A DNA stretch of 33,078 nt from UBA4656 sp002405525. GTDB taxonomy: Bacteria > Pseudomonadota > Gammaproteobacteria > Xanthomonadales > Ahniellaceae. Position 1 is the stretch's first letter. Each line of letters begins with the position of its first letter. The translations under genes and the position numbers were made by a program. Under the pieces are notes generated by a model. It was not told where the DNA came from. It searched no databases and was given only the letters and a program-made list of their open reading frames with translations. Shown here one piece after another: positions 24,414 to 33,078 of this stretch. Location of the stretch: NCBI GenBank assembly GCA_036723735.1, contig DAIMGT010000044.1:1-33078 (forward strand), in the 5' to 3' direction.

Positions 24414-24982
24414 TCAGGCCCTGAAGCCGGGGCGCAGCGGGCCGTACTGGGCGTTGTCCTGCACTTCGCCACCGGCCCGCCAGCGCGCCCGCCGCCGGCC
24501 GCCGCGCTGGAATCCCACCCGTTCCACCAGCCGGATCGACTTCGCGTAGCGCGGGTCGATGTCGGCCTCGATGCGCTCGATGCCCAGCTTGTCGAAGCCG
24601 AAGCGCAGCATCAGGCCCGGCGCCCCGCGCCCGATGCCCGGCCCCACAGCATGCGCGCCAGCAAGCACTCGAATTCGGCGCGCCGTTCGGCCAGCGAGAT
24701 GTTGAACCGGGTCGCGGTGCCGACGCGGTGGTCGTCGGCATGCAGCGCGATCGCCCACTGCAGGCCCTCGCGAGTGGCGAACCCGTCGCGCACCGGGTGG
24801 GTGCGGTCGCGGATCCGCGCGGGGGCGGCGACCGGCATGGTGCTCCGGTAGCGCATCACCTCGGGGTCGCTGAACCGCACACACGGGCCGTCGGCGTCGT
24901 CGTCGCGCAGCGCGCGCAGGCGCACCCGCCGCTCCTCGAGGTTCGGGGGCGCGGTCGTTCCGGGCAGCCGGCCAAGGTCCAT
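24414..24982 (-). pseudogene. GNAT-family N-acetyltransferase, frameshifted
   Basis: A RimJ/RimL-type acetyltransferase split over two frames. The first frame runs from the ATG at 24980-24982 (MDLGRLPG, LEERRVRLRALRDDDADG, GLQWAIALHADDHRVGTATR, RAEFECLLARMLWGR). The second continues in another frame with GIGRGAPGLMLRFGFDKLGI, ERIEADIDPRYAKSIRLVER and VGFQRGG to the stop at 24414-24416. The join falls at 24636-24641. One extra C in the + strand run CCC/GG there (G on the coding strand) would restore a continuous 190-residue GNAT with intact acetyl-CoA and C-terminal motifs. It is either a fresh frameshift or a homopolymer sequencing error. It is divergent from ohr. Confidence 0.8.
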
Positions 24983-25073
24983 CTCCGCACTCGACCACAC
25001 TGCCGACGCGCTTTCAACGGCCACGGCTCGCGGATTGCTACACTTCGCGTCCGTCCCCGGGGAAGACACGACG

Positions 25074-25496
25074 ATGAACACGCTCTATTCGGCCCAGGCC
25101 ACCGCCGTCGGCGGCCGCGACGGCCATGTGGAAACGGCGGACGGGCTGCTCAAGCTCGAGATGTCGATCCCGAAATCGATGGGTGGGCCCGGGCGCCCGG
25201 CCACCACCAATCCGGAGCAGCTGTTCGCGATGGGCTACGCGGCCTGTTTCGGCGGCGCGGTCGGGTTCGTGGCGCGGCAGAAGAAGCTGGCGGTCGGCGC
25301 GATCGAGGTCACCGCCGACGTGCATATCGGCCAGGTCCAACCCGCGGGGCTCGGTCTGTCGGTGGCGCTCGCGGTCAAGGTGCCGGGGCTGTCGCGTGCC
25401 GATGCCGAAGCCCTGGTGGCCGAGGCGCACCAGGTCTGCCCCTACTCCAAGGCCACGCGCGGCAACATCGAAGTCAGCCTTCGCGTGGTGGATTGA
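25074..25496 (+). CDS. ohr: Organic hydroperoxide resistance protein Ohr
   Basis: A 140-residue OsmC/Ohr-fold thiol peroxidase that reduces organic hydroperoxides using dihydrolipoamide as electron donor. The peroxidatic Cys lies in GYAACFGGAV and the resolving Cys in HQVCPYSKATRGN. The N-terminus (MNTLYSAQATAVGGRDGHVE) and the segment PEQLFAMGYAACF are typical of Ohr rather than OsmC. The ATG at 25074 follows a GGGGAAGA site. No OhrR regulator gene is adjacent. The next genes encode the lipoylated E2 and the lipoamide dehydrogenase, which together supply the reductant Ohr is known to use. Confidence 0.94.
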   Translation: MNTLYSAQATAVGGRDGHVETADGLLKLEMSIPKSMGGPGRPATTNPEQLFAMGYAACFGGAVGFVARQKKLAVGAIEVTADVHIGQVQPAGLGLSVALAVKVPGLSRADAEALVAEAHQVCPYSKATRGNIEVSLRVVD

Positions 25497-25813
25497 GGCG
25501 CTGCAAGGGGACATCGGCCCGGGGGCATGGACGGCCCGGGCGCACCATCGCCGGGCGCGCGAGGCAGTCCGGGGCCGCGCCGGACGCGCTGCCGGAAAGG
25601 CGCTCGGGACGAGATTCATGCCGAGGGCTCCGAGGCGCCGCGCCACGGCGGTTCCCGAAGCAGCCGGCCCGCACCCGCGCGCAGTGCGGCCCCGCCCGCA
25701 GCCCGCTGCAAACGATTGCGCTGCCGCGCCGCGGCTGGCGCCGGGCCCGCCGGGGCCGCCACAATAGGGGTCTTCGCGGCCGCAGGCGGTCCGCGCGCCG
25801 GATGGGAGGGTTC
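25497..25813. other. Non-coding leader region before aceF
   Basis: I see no gene in these 317 bp; the open frames have no family features. A CACAATAGG island at 25760-25768, about 45 bp before the aceF ATG, is a possible -10 box. No repeat or strong hairpin stands out. Confidence 0.4.
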
Positions 25814-27169
<1,356 letters not shown>

Positions 27170-27190
27170 CCGGCCGTCGGGGAGACGCGC

Positions 27191-28948
27191 ATGCCCACCA
27201 TCGAGATCAAGGTTCCCGACATCGGCAACTACCGGGATGTGCCGGTCATCGAGCTGCTGGTCAAGCCCGGCGACGTGGTGAAGAAGGACCAGGGCCTGCT
27301 CACGCTGGAGTCCGACAAGGCGACGATGGAAGTGCCCTCCAGCGCGGCCGGCACCGTGCTGTCGCTGGCGGTGACGGTGGGCGACAAGGTGGGCGAGGGC
27401 TCGGTGGTGGCGGTGCTGGAAGCCGGCGAGGTCGCGGCCGCTGCCCCCGCGCCGAAGGCCGAGCCGGCGCCGGCGCCCGCGCCGAAACCGGCGCTGCAGG
27501 CACCTGCCGCTCCAGACACCGGGCACAAGGCCGATTTCGAATGCCAGGTCGCGGTGCTCGGCGCCGGCCCCGGCGGTTACACCGCCGCGTTCCGGGCCGC
27601 CGACCTCGGGCTCGACGTGCTGCTGGTTGAGCGCTACGACAGTCTCGGCGGCGTCTGCCTCAATGTCGGCTGCATCCCGTCCAAGGCCCTGCTGCACGCG
27701 GCGCGCGTGATCGACGAGGCCGTGCATTCGGATGCGATGGGCATCTCCTTCGGCGCGCCGCACATCGACCTCGCGAAGCTGCGCGGCTACAAGGACAAGG
27801 TCGTCGGTCAGCTCACCGGTGGCCTTGCGGGCATGGCGAAGCAGCGCAAGTTGCGCCGGGTCACCGGCAGCGGGCGCTTCGTGTCGCCGCACGAGATCGA
27901 GGTCGCCACCGCCGACGGTCCGAGGCGGGTGCGCTTCGAACGCGCGATCATCGCCGCCGGCTCGCAACCGGTGAAGCTGCCGGGCCTGCCGTGGGGCGAC
28001 CCGCGGCTGATGGACTCCACCGACGCCCTGCTGCTGCAGGACATCCCTGCGCGCCTGCTGGTGATCGGCGGCGGCATCATCGGCCTCGAGATGGCCTGCG
28101 TGTACGACGCGCTGGGCAGCAAGGTCACGGTGGTCGAACTGCAGGACCAGTTGATGCCGGGTGCCGACCCCGACCTCGTGCGGCCGTTCGAGCAGCGGGT
28201 GAAGAAGCGCTACGAGGCGATCCACCTCAAGACCCGCGTGGTGAAGCTGGAAGCCGTCGACGGCGGCCTGCGCGCCACCTTCGAGGGCGACAAGGCGCCC
28301 GAGCCGACCGTCTACGACCGCGTGCTGTGCGCCGTCGGGCGCACCCCGAACGGCGGGAAGCTTGGCGCGGAGGCGGCGGGCATCGCGGTCACCGAGCGCG
28401 GATTCATTCCCGTCGACCGCCAGATGCGCACCAACGTGGCGCACATCCACGCCATCGGCGACCTGGTCGGCAATCCGATGCTCGCCCACAAGGCCACCCA
28501 CGAGGGCAAGGTGGCGGCCGAAGTCTGCGCCGGCCACAAGAGCGAGTTCGTCGCCCGCGTGATCCCCTCGGTGGCCTACACCGATCCCGAGGTGGCCTGG
28601 GTGGGCGTCACCGAGGGCGAGGCGAAGGCGAAAGGCCTCAAGGTCGGCATCGGCAAGTTCCCCTACGCGGCGTCGGGCCGCGCGATCGGCATCAACCGCA
28701 CCGAAGGTTTCACCAAGCTGGTGTTCGACGAGGACACGCACCGCATCATCGGCGCGGGCATCGTCGGCCCCAACGCGGGCGACCTGATCTCCGAAGCCGC
28801 GCTGGCGATCGAGATGGGCGCCGACGCCGCCGACATCGGCCTCACCGTACACCCGCATCCGACGCTGTCGGAGTCGGTCGCGATGGCGGCCGAGGTGTAC
28901 GAGGGGACCATCACCGACCTCTACCTGCCGAAGAAGAAGCAGGGCTGA
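27191..28948 (+). CDS. lpdA: Dihydrolipoamide dehydrogenase with N-terminal lipoyl domain (E3)
   Basis: A 585-residue flavoprotein that reoxidises dihydrolipoamide with NAD+. An N-terminal lipoyl domain (residues 2-80, Lys43 in ESDKATMEVP) and an Ala/Pro linker precede the E3 body. The body has the FAD loop VAVLGAGPGGYTAAFRAADL, the redox disulfide in GGVCLNVGCIPSKALLHAA, the NAD-binding GGGIIGLEMACVYDALGSKV, the second FAD motif THEGKVAAE with IHAIGDLVG, and the C-terminal His-Glu pair in VHPHPTLSESV. Length matches lipoyl-bearing E3 proteins such as that of Neisseria. GGGGAGA lies before the ATG at 27191. The lipoyl domain closely resembles that of the neighbouring E2. Confidence 0.97.
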   Translation: MPTIEIKVPDIGNYRDVPVIELLVKPGDVVKKDQGLLTLESDKATMEVPSSAAGTVLSLAVTVGDKVGEGSVVAVLEAGEVAAAAPAPKAEPAPAPAPKPALQAPAAPDTGHKADFECQVAVLGAGPGGYTAAFRAADLGLDVLLVERYDSLGGVCLNVGCIPSKALLHAARVIDEAVHSDAMGISFGAPHIDLAKLRGYKDKVVGQLTGGLAGMAKQRKLRRVTGSGRFVSPHEIEVATADGPRRVRFERAIIAAGSQPVKLPGLPWGDPRLMDSTDALLLQDIPARLLVIGGGIIGLEMACVYDALGSKVTVVELQDQLMPGADPDLVRPFEQRVKKRYEAIHLKTRVVKLEAVDGGLRATFEGDKAPEPTVYDRVLCAVGRTPNGGKLGAEAAGIAVTERGFIPVDRQMRTNVAHIHAIGDLVGNPMLAHKATHEGKVAAEVCAGHKSEFVARVIPSVAYTDPEVAWVGVTEGEAKAKGLKVGIGKFPYAASGRAIGINRTEGFTKLVFDEDTHRIIGAGIVGPNAGDLISEAALAIEMGADAADIGLTVHPHPTLSESVAMAAEVYEGTITDLYLPKKKQG

Positions 28949-29061
28949 GGGATGCGAGGCGGGACTTGCCGCCGCATTGCGGCGATTCGCCGAATCGCGA
29001 CGCGGGTAGCGCTGGCCGGGGAAGGATCCACGATCTAGGGCTCAGCGCCCGGATTGCGTAG

Positions 29062-29138
29062 GGTGCAACGAGCGCAGCGATGTGCCGATCCGCCGGCCGC
29101 AAGACCAACGCGGTGCAATTCGCTGCGCTCAATGCACC
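29062..29138. repeat. Head-to-head pair of the dispersed GGTGCAA palindrome
   Basis: Two copies lie in opposite orientation: 29062-29086 (GGTGCAACGAGCGCAGCGAT then GTGCC) and 29112-29138 (GGTGCAAT, core TCGCTGCGCTC, AATGCACC), 25 bp apart. The pair is REPIN-like. It lies in the 218-bp space between lpdA and the convergent small gene at 29167, and probably ends both transcripts. Another hairpin (CGATTC at 28983, GAATCG at 28992) lies closer to the lpdA stop. Confidence 0.75.
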
Positions 29139-29166
29139 TGCGCCACTACACCCTCGCGATCGCGAA

Positions 29167-29406
29167 TCAGCGCTTGCGCGCCCGCACCTTCGCCGCTGCC
29201 GTTGCAGCCTTCGGCGCCTTCGCGGCGTCTTCGTCGTCGGCCTGCGGTTCGCCCTTGCGCAAGGCTTTGAGCAGAGCGCGGTGTGCCTGCGCGATCGCGC
29301 GCGCGTCGGCACGCACGTCGATCGGGGCGCCTGGTTCGCGCAGGCGGATCGCGCCGCCCTCGAGCGCGGCGCACAGCAGTTCGGTAGCGGTTTCGCGGGC
29401 ACTCAT
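29167..29406 (-). CDS. Small hypothetical protein with basic Ala/Lys tail
   Basis: A 79-residue protein I cannot assign. The N-terminal half (MSARETATELLCAALEGGAI ... ADARAIAQAHRALLKALRKG) looks alpha-helical. The C-terminal part is a low-complexity Lys/Ala/Arg tail ending VRARKR, which could bind nucleic acid. A GGAG site 6 bases before the ATG at 29404-29406 supports it as a real gene. It is convergent with lpdA. Confidence 0.6.
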   Translation of the reverse strand: MSARETATELLCAALEGGAIRLREPGAPIDVRADARAIAQAHRALLKALRKGEPQADDEDAAKAPKAATAAAKVRARKR

Positions 29407-29544
29407 CGGCGGCTCCGGCGCGGGACACGTTCGGCATGCTGCGATGGCCGTGTTGCGCGCGCATGTCAGCCGGGTCGGCCGGTCCCGGTTCTGATATCGT
29501 CCGCGCCCGTAAGACGCGCCACACGCGCGTCAGGGGAGAACGCG

Positions 29545-29934
29545 ATGACCGCTGCCTGGCCTGCCCTGGTGACCCTGCTCACCGTGCTGTTGCTGCTGTA
29601 CACCATGTTCATGGTCGGTGGCGCGCGTCGTCGCTACGGCATCAAGGCGCCGGCCACCACCGGGCACCCCGACTTCGAGCGCGTGTTCCGCGCGCAGATG
29701 AACACCCTCGAGGCCACGGTGATGTTCCTGCCCTGTCTGTGGCTGGCGGCGGTGCATTGGAACCCCTACTGGGCGGGCTATGTCGGCCTGGCCTGGGTGG
29801 CGGCACGCTTCTGGTACGCGATCGGTTACGCACAGGCGGCGGAGAAGCGCAGCGCCGGTTTCGGGATCGCATTCCTGGCCAACCTCGTCCTGCTCGGGGC
29901 GGCGGCCTGGGGCCTGCTCGCCCCGCTGCTCTGA
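29545..29934 (+). CDS. MAPEG-family membrane protein
   Basis: A 129-residue protein with four membrane helices (about 5-25, 50-72, 77-95, 105-127). It matches the MAPEG group (membrane-associated proteins in eicosanoid and glutathione metabolism): TTGHPDFERVFRAQMNTLEA and FLPCLWLAAVHWNPYWAGYV, then ARFWYAIGYAQAAEKRSAGF. The RAQMNTLE motif contains the glutathione-contact residues of the family. The ATG at 29545 has AGGGGAGA upstream; a GATATCG island at 29493-29499 is a possible -10. Only 9 bp separate it from the next gene. Bacterial MAPEG proteins of this size often have glutathione transferase or peroxidase activity; this has not been shown here. Confidence 0.9.
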   Translation: MTAAWPALVTLLTVLLLLYTMFMVGGARRRYGIKAPATTGHPDFERVFRAQMNTLEATVMFLPCLWLAAVHWNPYWAGYVGLAWVAARFWYAIGYAQAAEKRSAGFGIAFLANLVLLGAAAWGLLAPLL

Positions 29935-29943
29935 GGCGCGGCG

Positions 29944-30900
29944 GTGGGCGACGACCTGCTCTGGTTCGCGATCGGCATCGCCGGGCTGGCGCTCGGCGCC
30001 GATTCCGCCGTGCGCGGGCTGGCGGGACTGGCACGCACGCGCGGCGCGGGCGCCTTCATGGTCGGCCTGCTGCTGGCGGCCTTCGGCGGCTCGGTGCCGG
30101 ACGTGGCGGTCAACGTCGCCGCGGTCGGGGCAGGGAACCCGGCGCTGGCGCTGGGCAACATGGTCGGCGCGAGCCTCGTCAACCTCGGCCTGCTGCTCGG
30201 GCTCGCCGCCGTGCTGCGCCCGCTGGACGTGCGCGCGCCGGTGCTGCGGCCGCTGGGCGTGGCCTCGATGGTCGTGGCGCTCGCCCTGCTGGCGATGAGC
30301 CACAACGGCCGCATCGGCTTCCTCGACGGCGCGGTGCTGGTCGCGGGCTTCGGCGTGCTGGTGGCGCTGGTGCTGCGCCAGCCGGCCGCGGCCAGCGACG
30401 CCGGGGTGCGGGCGCAGTTCGAATCGGAAGGCGAGCAGCTGCAGGGCCTCGGCCGCAACCTGCTGCGGATCGGCGTCGGCCTGGCGGTTTTGTTCTACGC
30501 CTCGCGCGCGGTGGTGACCCACGCGGTCGGCCTCGCGGGCGCGTTCGGCGTGTCTGACCTGTTCGCCGGCCTGACCTTCGTCGCGCTCGGCGCCTCGCTG
30601 CCGCAGGTGGCGCTGGGCCTGATCGCCGCGCGCCGCGGCCTCGGCGACGTGCTGCTGGCCAGCGTGATCGGCTCCAACCTGCTGAACCTCACCCTGGTGC
30701 TGGGCGCCACCGCGCTGTGGCAGTCCTACCCGGTGTCCGAATCGCTGGTGCGACTCGAACTGCCGGTGCTGCTGGCGTTCTCGGCCATGCTGTACCCGCT
30801 GTTGCGCGGCGACCTGCGCATCAGCCGCGGCGAGGGCGGCGTGCTGCTGGCCGCCTTCGTCGCCCTGCAGGTCTTCCAGTGGTGGACCGTGACGCGGTGA
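29944..30900 (+). CDS. CaCA-superfamily antiporter with altered ion-binding motifs
   Basis: A 318-residue membrane protein with the two-fold inverted repeat of Na+/Ca2+ exchangers. The two alpha-repeats are recognisable but degenerate. In the first, FGGSVPDVAVN stands where the family has GTS-x-PEL, so Asp53 replaces the ion-binding Glu, and GNMVGASLVN replaces GN-VGSNI-N. In the second, LGASLPQVALG puts Gln221 where Glu is expected, although IGSNLLNL is kept. It therefore may not transport Ca2+, or may have another ion preference. The GTG at 29944 is the start. The next gene is a canonical paralogue of identical length, which suggests an old duplication with one copy diverged. Confidence 0.85.
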   Translation: MGDDLLWFAIGIAGLALGADSAVRGLAGLARTRGAGAFMVGLLLAAFGGSVPDVAVNVAAVGAGNPALALGNMVGASLVNLGLLLGLAAVLRPLDVRAPVLRPLGVASMVVALALLAMSHNGRIGFLDGAVLVAGFGVLVALVLRQPAAASDAGVRAQFESEGEQLQGLGRNLLRIGVGLAVLFYASRAVVTHAVGLAGAFGVSDLFAGLTFVALGASLPQVALGLIAARRGLGDVLLASVIGSNLLNLTLVLGATALWQSYPVSESLVRLELPVLLAFSAMLYPLLRGDLRISRGEGGVLLAAFVALQVFQWWTVTR

Positions 30901-30945
30901 TCACGCTCGCCGGCTAACCTTTGCGCGCCTCCGGACCCGAACCCC

Positions 30946-31902
30946 ATGCTCATCCAGCTCCTGATCCTGGCCGCCGGCGTCGCCATCCTCGCCGTCGGGG
31001 CCGACCTTTTCGTGCGCGGCGCCTCGGGTGTGGCCGAACGCTTCGGCATCAGCCCCTTCGTGATCGGCCTGGTGATCGTCGGCTTCGGCACCTCGACGCC
31101 GGAACTGGCGGTCAATCTCGATGCCGCGCTGACGGGCCGCACCGACATCGCGATCGGCAACGTGGTCGGCTCCAACATCGCCAACGTGGGCGTCATCCTT
31201 GGGCTGGCCGCCGTAGTGGCTCCGCTGGCCGTGCACCTGCGCATGGTTCGGGTCGAACTGCCGATCATGATCGGCGTCAGCCTTTTGCTTTGGGCGATGG
31301 CGAGCTTCGGCGAGATCAAGCGCTGGGAAGGCGCGCTGATGCTGGCCGCCTTCGGCGCCTTCCTGTGGTTCCTGCTCAGGACCTCGAAGCAGGAGTCGGC
31401 CGAGGTCAAGCAGGAATACACCAACGAGAACCCGCCCCGCCACGATGGCTGGAAGGCCGCCGGCTTCATCGTGCTGGGCCTCGTCGGCCTGATGGGCGGC
31501 GCGCATCTGGCGGTGGATGCCGCCACCACGCTGGCGCGCCTGTGGGGCCTGTCGGAGCTGGTCATCGGGCTGACCATCGTCGCCGTGGGCACCTCGCTGC
31601 CCGAACTGGCGTCCTCGGTCGCCGCCGCCGCGCGCGGCAACGCCGACATCGCGATCGGCAACGTGCTGGGCTCCAACATCTACAACATCCTGTTCATCCT
31701 CGGCGCCACCGCGCTGATCACCCCGCTGCCGACCGCCGCGCCGACCCTGATGTGGCTCGACATCCCGGTGATGATCGGCTTCGCCCTGGTGCTGGTGCCG
31801 ATGATGATGATGGGCCTCAAGATCACCCGCGCGAACGGCGTGCTGCTGCTGGTGGGCTACGCGGCGTACGTGGCTTACCTGCTGCAGCTGGCGGGCGGTT
31901 GA
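30946..31902 (+). CDS. Canonical calcium/sodium antiporter (CaCA family, YrbG-like)
   Basis: A 318-residue inner-membrane cation antiporter with ten helices. Both alpha-repeats are complete: FGTSTPELAVN (Glu53) with IAIGNVVGSNIANVGVILG, and VGTSLPELASS (Glu220) with IAIGNVLGSNIYNILFILG. An acidic cytosolic loop (about 145-165, SKQESAEVKQEYTNENPP) separates the halves. It follows the degenerate paralogue by 45 bp. A TAACCT box at 30914-30919 could be its own -10. Ca2+ extrusion driven by Na+ or H+ is the expected function. Confidence 0.94.
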   Translation: MLIQLLILAAGVAILAVGADLFVRGASGVAERFGISPFVIGLVIVGFGTSTPELAVNLDAALTGRTDIAIGNVVGSNIANVGVILGLAAVVAPLAVHLRMVRVELPIMIGVSLLLWAMASFGEIKRWEGALMLAAFGAFLWFLLRTSKQESAEVKQEYTNENPPRHDGWKAAGFIVLGLVGLMGGAHLAVDAATTLARLWGLSELVIGLTIVAVGTSLPELASSVAAAARGNADIAIGNVLGSNIYNILFILGATALITPLPTAAPTLMWLDIPVMIGFALVLVPMMMMGLKITRANGVLLLVGYAAYVAYLLQLAGG

Positions 31903-31985
31903 GGCCTGCGGCGCCCGGGAACCGGCGCAAACTGCCGCCCAACCGGCCACGAGGCGCCGGCTCCCGTCGCGAAAGGAGTCGCCGC

Positions 31986-32450
31986 ATGATTCGTCCAGCC
32001 CTCGCCACCGCGTTTCTCGCGATCGCCCTGTGTGGCTGCGCTGTCACGCCGACCTCTCCGGAGCGCGCGGCGGCGGGCAGTGCCGCGCCATTGACGCCGG
32101 CGCAGGCCGTGGTGATGGCTGCCGAGGCCGCCCCGGAGGGTGTCGAAGGCGTGTTCGAACTGGAGGTGCGCGGCAGCGGTCGCGATGCCTTCCGCAGCTT
32201 CCTGAACTCCGAAGCCGACTGCCGGGACCAGCGCTGCCTGACCATCGCCCTCGCGCCGGCCGCGGCCGCCGGATTGCGCGAGCGACTCGGCGGCGACCCG
32301 GTCGAGTTGCTGCGCGGGCGCCGCATCCTCGTTTCCGGCACCGCACGGCGCGTGCGTATCGACTTCACCGCCAACGGCAGGCCGACCGGCAAGTACTCCT
32401 TCCAGACCCACGTGCAGGTCGACGACGCGACACAGGTCGTCGTGCGCTAG
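31986..32450 (+). CDS. Putative lipoprotein of unknown function
   Basis: A 154-residue protein with a lipoprotein signal (MIRPALATAFLAIALCGCAV, lipid-carrying Cys18 after Leu-Cys-Gly). A small beta-rich domain of about 110 residues follows, with two cysteines in EADCRDQRCLTIAL that could form a disulfide. The end is KYSFQTHVQVDDATQVVVR. I do not recognise a named family. AAAGGAG lies 8 bases before the ATG at 31986. Its stop overlaps the convergent mnhG stop by four bases (32447-32450). Confidence 0.8.
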   Translation: MIRPALATAFLAIALCGCAVTPTSPERAAAGSAAPLTPAQAVVMAAEAAPEGVEGVFELEVRGSGRDAFRSFLNSEADCRDQRCLTIALAPAAAAGLRERLGGDPVELLRGRRILVSGTARRVRIDFTANGRPTGKYSFQTHVQVDDATQVVVR

Positions 32451-32776
32451 CGCGACTCGCCCGGCGGCCGCGCCGTCTCGTCGATCCGCATCGCGCCGAC
32501 GATCATCAGGTGTGAGGCGACGGGGGCGGTGAGGAACAGGAACAGGGCGATCAGAAACTCACGCCCGTGTGGCGTGCCGGAGTCGGCGAGGAACCACACC
32601 AGCGAGGCGAGCAGGGCGCAGCCGACGCCCATGGTGGTGGCCTTGGTGGGGCCGTGCAGGCGCTTGAGGAAATCGGACAGGCGGACCAGTCCGATCGCGC
32701 CGACCAGCGCGAAGGCGGTGCCGACGACCAGCAGGAAGGCGACCAGCGCGTCGGCCCACAGCGGCAGCGTGCCCAT
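32447..32776 (-). CDS. mnhG: Na+/H+ antiporter subunit G (Mrp/Mnh complex)
   Basis: A 109-residue membrane protein with three helices, the small subunit G of the multisubunit cation/proton antiporter. Family marks are LVGAIGLVRLSDFLKRLHGP and KATTMGVGCALLASLVWF, then FLFLTAPVASHLMIVGAMR. The ATG at 32774-32776 overlaps the stop of mnhF (TGATG). It is the last gene of an operon that continues to the right edge in the order E-F-G on the minus strand. Confidence 0.93.
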   Translation of the reverse strand: MGTLPLWADALVAFLLVVGTAFALVGAIGLVRLSDFLKRLHGPTKATTMGVGCALLASLVWFLADSGTPHGREFLIALFLFLTAPVASHLMIVGAMRIDETARPPGESR

Positions 32777-33042
32777 CACAGCACCTTCCCGCGCGCGAGG
32801 TAGCGGCCGAGCGCCACCGTGCCGATGAAACCGAGCAGGCCGATCAACAGAGCGGCTTCGAAGTACACGCCGCTGCCGAGCCGGATGCCGAGCACCATCA
32901 GCAGCGCGACCGTGCAGATGTAGAGCGTGTCCAGCGCCAGCACGCGGTCGGCCACGCCGGGCCCGCGCAGCAGCCGGTACAGGCAAAGCAGCATCGCCAG
33001 CGCGAAGCCGCCGATGGCGAAGGGCAGCACGGCGGCGGTCAC
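32776..33042 (-). CDS. mnhF: Na+/H+ antiporter subunit F (Mrp/Mnh complex)
   Basis: An 88-residue protein with three helices. The family signature LYRLLRGPGVADRVLALDTL follows the first helix, and FEAALLIGLLGFIGTVALGR the last two. The GTG start at 33040-33042 overlaps the stop of the upstream gene (GTGA), and its own stop overlaps the mnhG start, so the operon is tightly coupled. Confidence 0.93.
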   Translation of the reverse strand: MTAAVLPFAIGGFALAMLLCLYRLLRGPGVADRVLALDTLYICTVALLMVLGIRLGSGVYFEAALLIGLLGFIGTVALGRYLARGKVL

Positions 33043-33078
33043 GGGGCTGCTCCCGCGCCTGCGTCGGCGGGCTCGAAG
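33039..33078 (-). CDS. mnhE: 3' end of probable Na+/H+ antiporter subunit E (partial)
   Basis: The last 12 codons (FEPADAGAGAAP) of a gene whose TGA at 33039-33041 overlaps the mnhF start. Identity is inferred only from the conserved E-F-G order of Mrp/Mnh operons; the residues visible are a nondescript tail. Confidence 0.45.
   Translation of the reverse strand, partial: FEPADAGAGAAP

Overview
The window is a high-GC, gene-dense piece of a gammaproteobacterial chromosome, most likely from the order Lysobacterales (Xanthomonadales: Lysobacter, Dokdonella or Rhodanobacter relatives). This rests on the run thiS-thiG-trmB, REP-type intergenic repeats with a GTAGGAGC-like head, an ECF sigma factor paired with a membrane Ser/Thr kinase, and secreted proteins ending in a short Phe-x-x-(Gly/Ser)-Phe-Glu motif. 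I cannot name a species. Three runs of exactly 100 N (3040-3139, 15735-15834, 19124-19223) interrupt the sequence. No rRNA, tRNA, CRISPR array, transposase, phage gene or replication origin was recognised.

Layout. 1-2 kb: the end of a secreted protein, a bidirectional hairpin, and a fumarylacetoacetate-hydrolase family enzyme. 1-5.5 kb: a four-gene export operon (membrane-fusion adaptor, ATPase, two FtsX-type permeases), followed by a REP repeat array. 5.8-8.6 kb: a BlaI-type repressor and an M56 membrane peptidase with six exact 34-residue repeats, with a perfect palindromic operator upstream. 8.7-14.1 kb: a membrane Ser/Thr kinase with a TPR-like tail, a divergent secreted beta-helix/Calx-beta protein, and an ECF sigma factor of the kinase-linked type. 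14.2-17.4 kb: a BLUF photoreceptor gene broken by one stop codon, a YedA-like exporter, an Ada-like DNA repair methyltransferase and a small membrane protein.

17.4-22 kb: a Rieske ferredoxin, thiS and thiG (thiazole synthesis), a 155-bp tandem repeat that duplicates the 5' end of trmB, trmB itself, and an SLC13-type permease with RCK_C domains. 22-25.5 kb: a secreted DUF4397 protein, an amidinotransferase-family hydrolase, a frameshifted GNAT acetyltransferase and ohr. 25.8-29 kb: aceF and lpdA of the pyruvate dehydrogenase complex (aceE is not in the window). 29-33 kb: small hypothetical genes, a MAPEG membrane protein, two adjacent CaCA antiporters (one degenerate in its ion-binding motifs), a lipoprotein, and the mnhG-mnhF-(mnhE) end of a multisubunit Na+/H+ antiporter operon.

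Much of the region is ordinary housekeeping and transport. The parts that deserve a second look are the kinase-sigma-surface protein cluster with its shared promoter repeat, the BlaI/M56 sensor with its repeat domain, the trmB-derived tandem array of translationally overlapping mini-ORFs, the nonsense-interrupted BLUF gene, and the degenerate CaCA paralogue.
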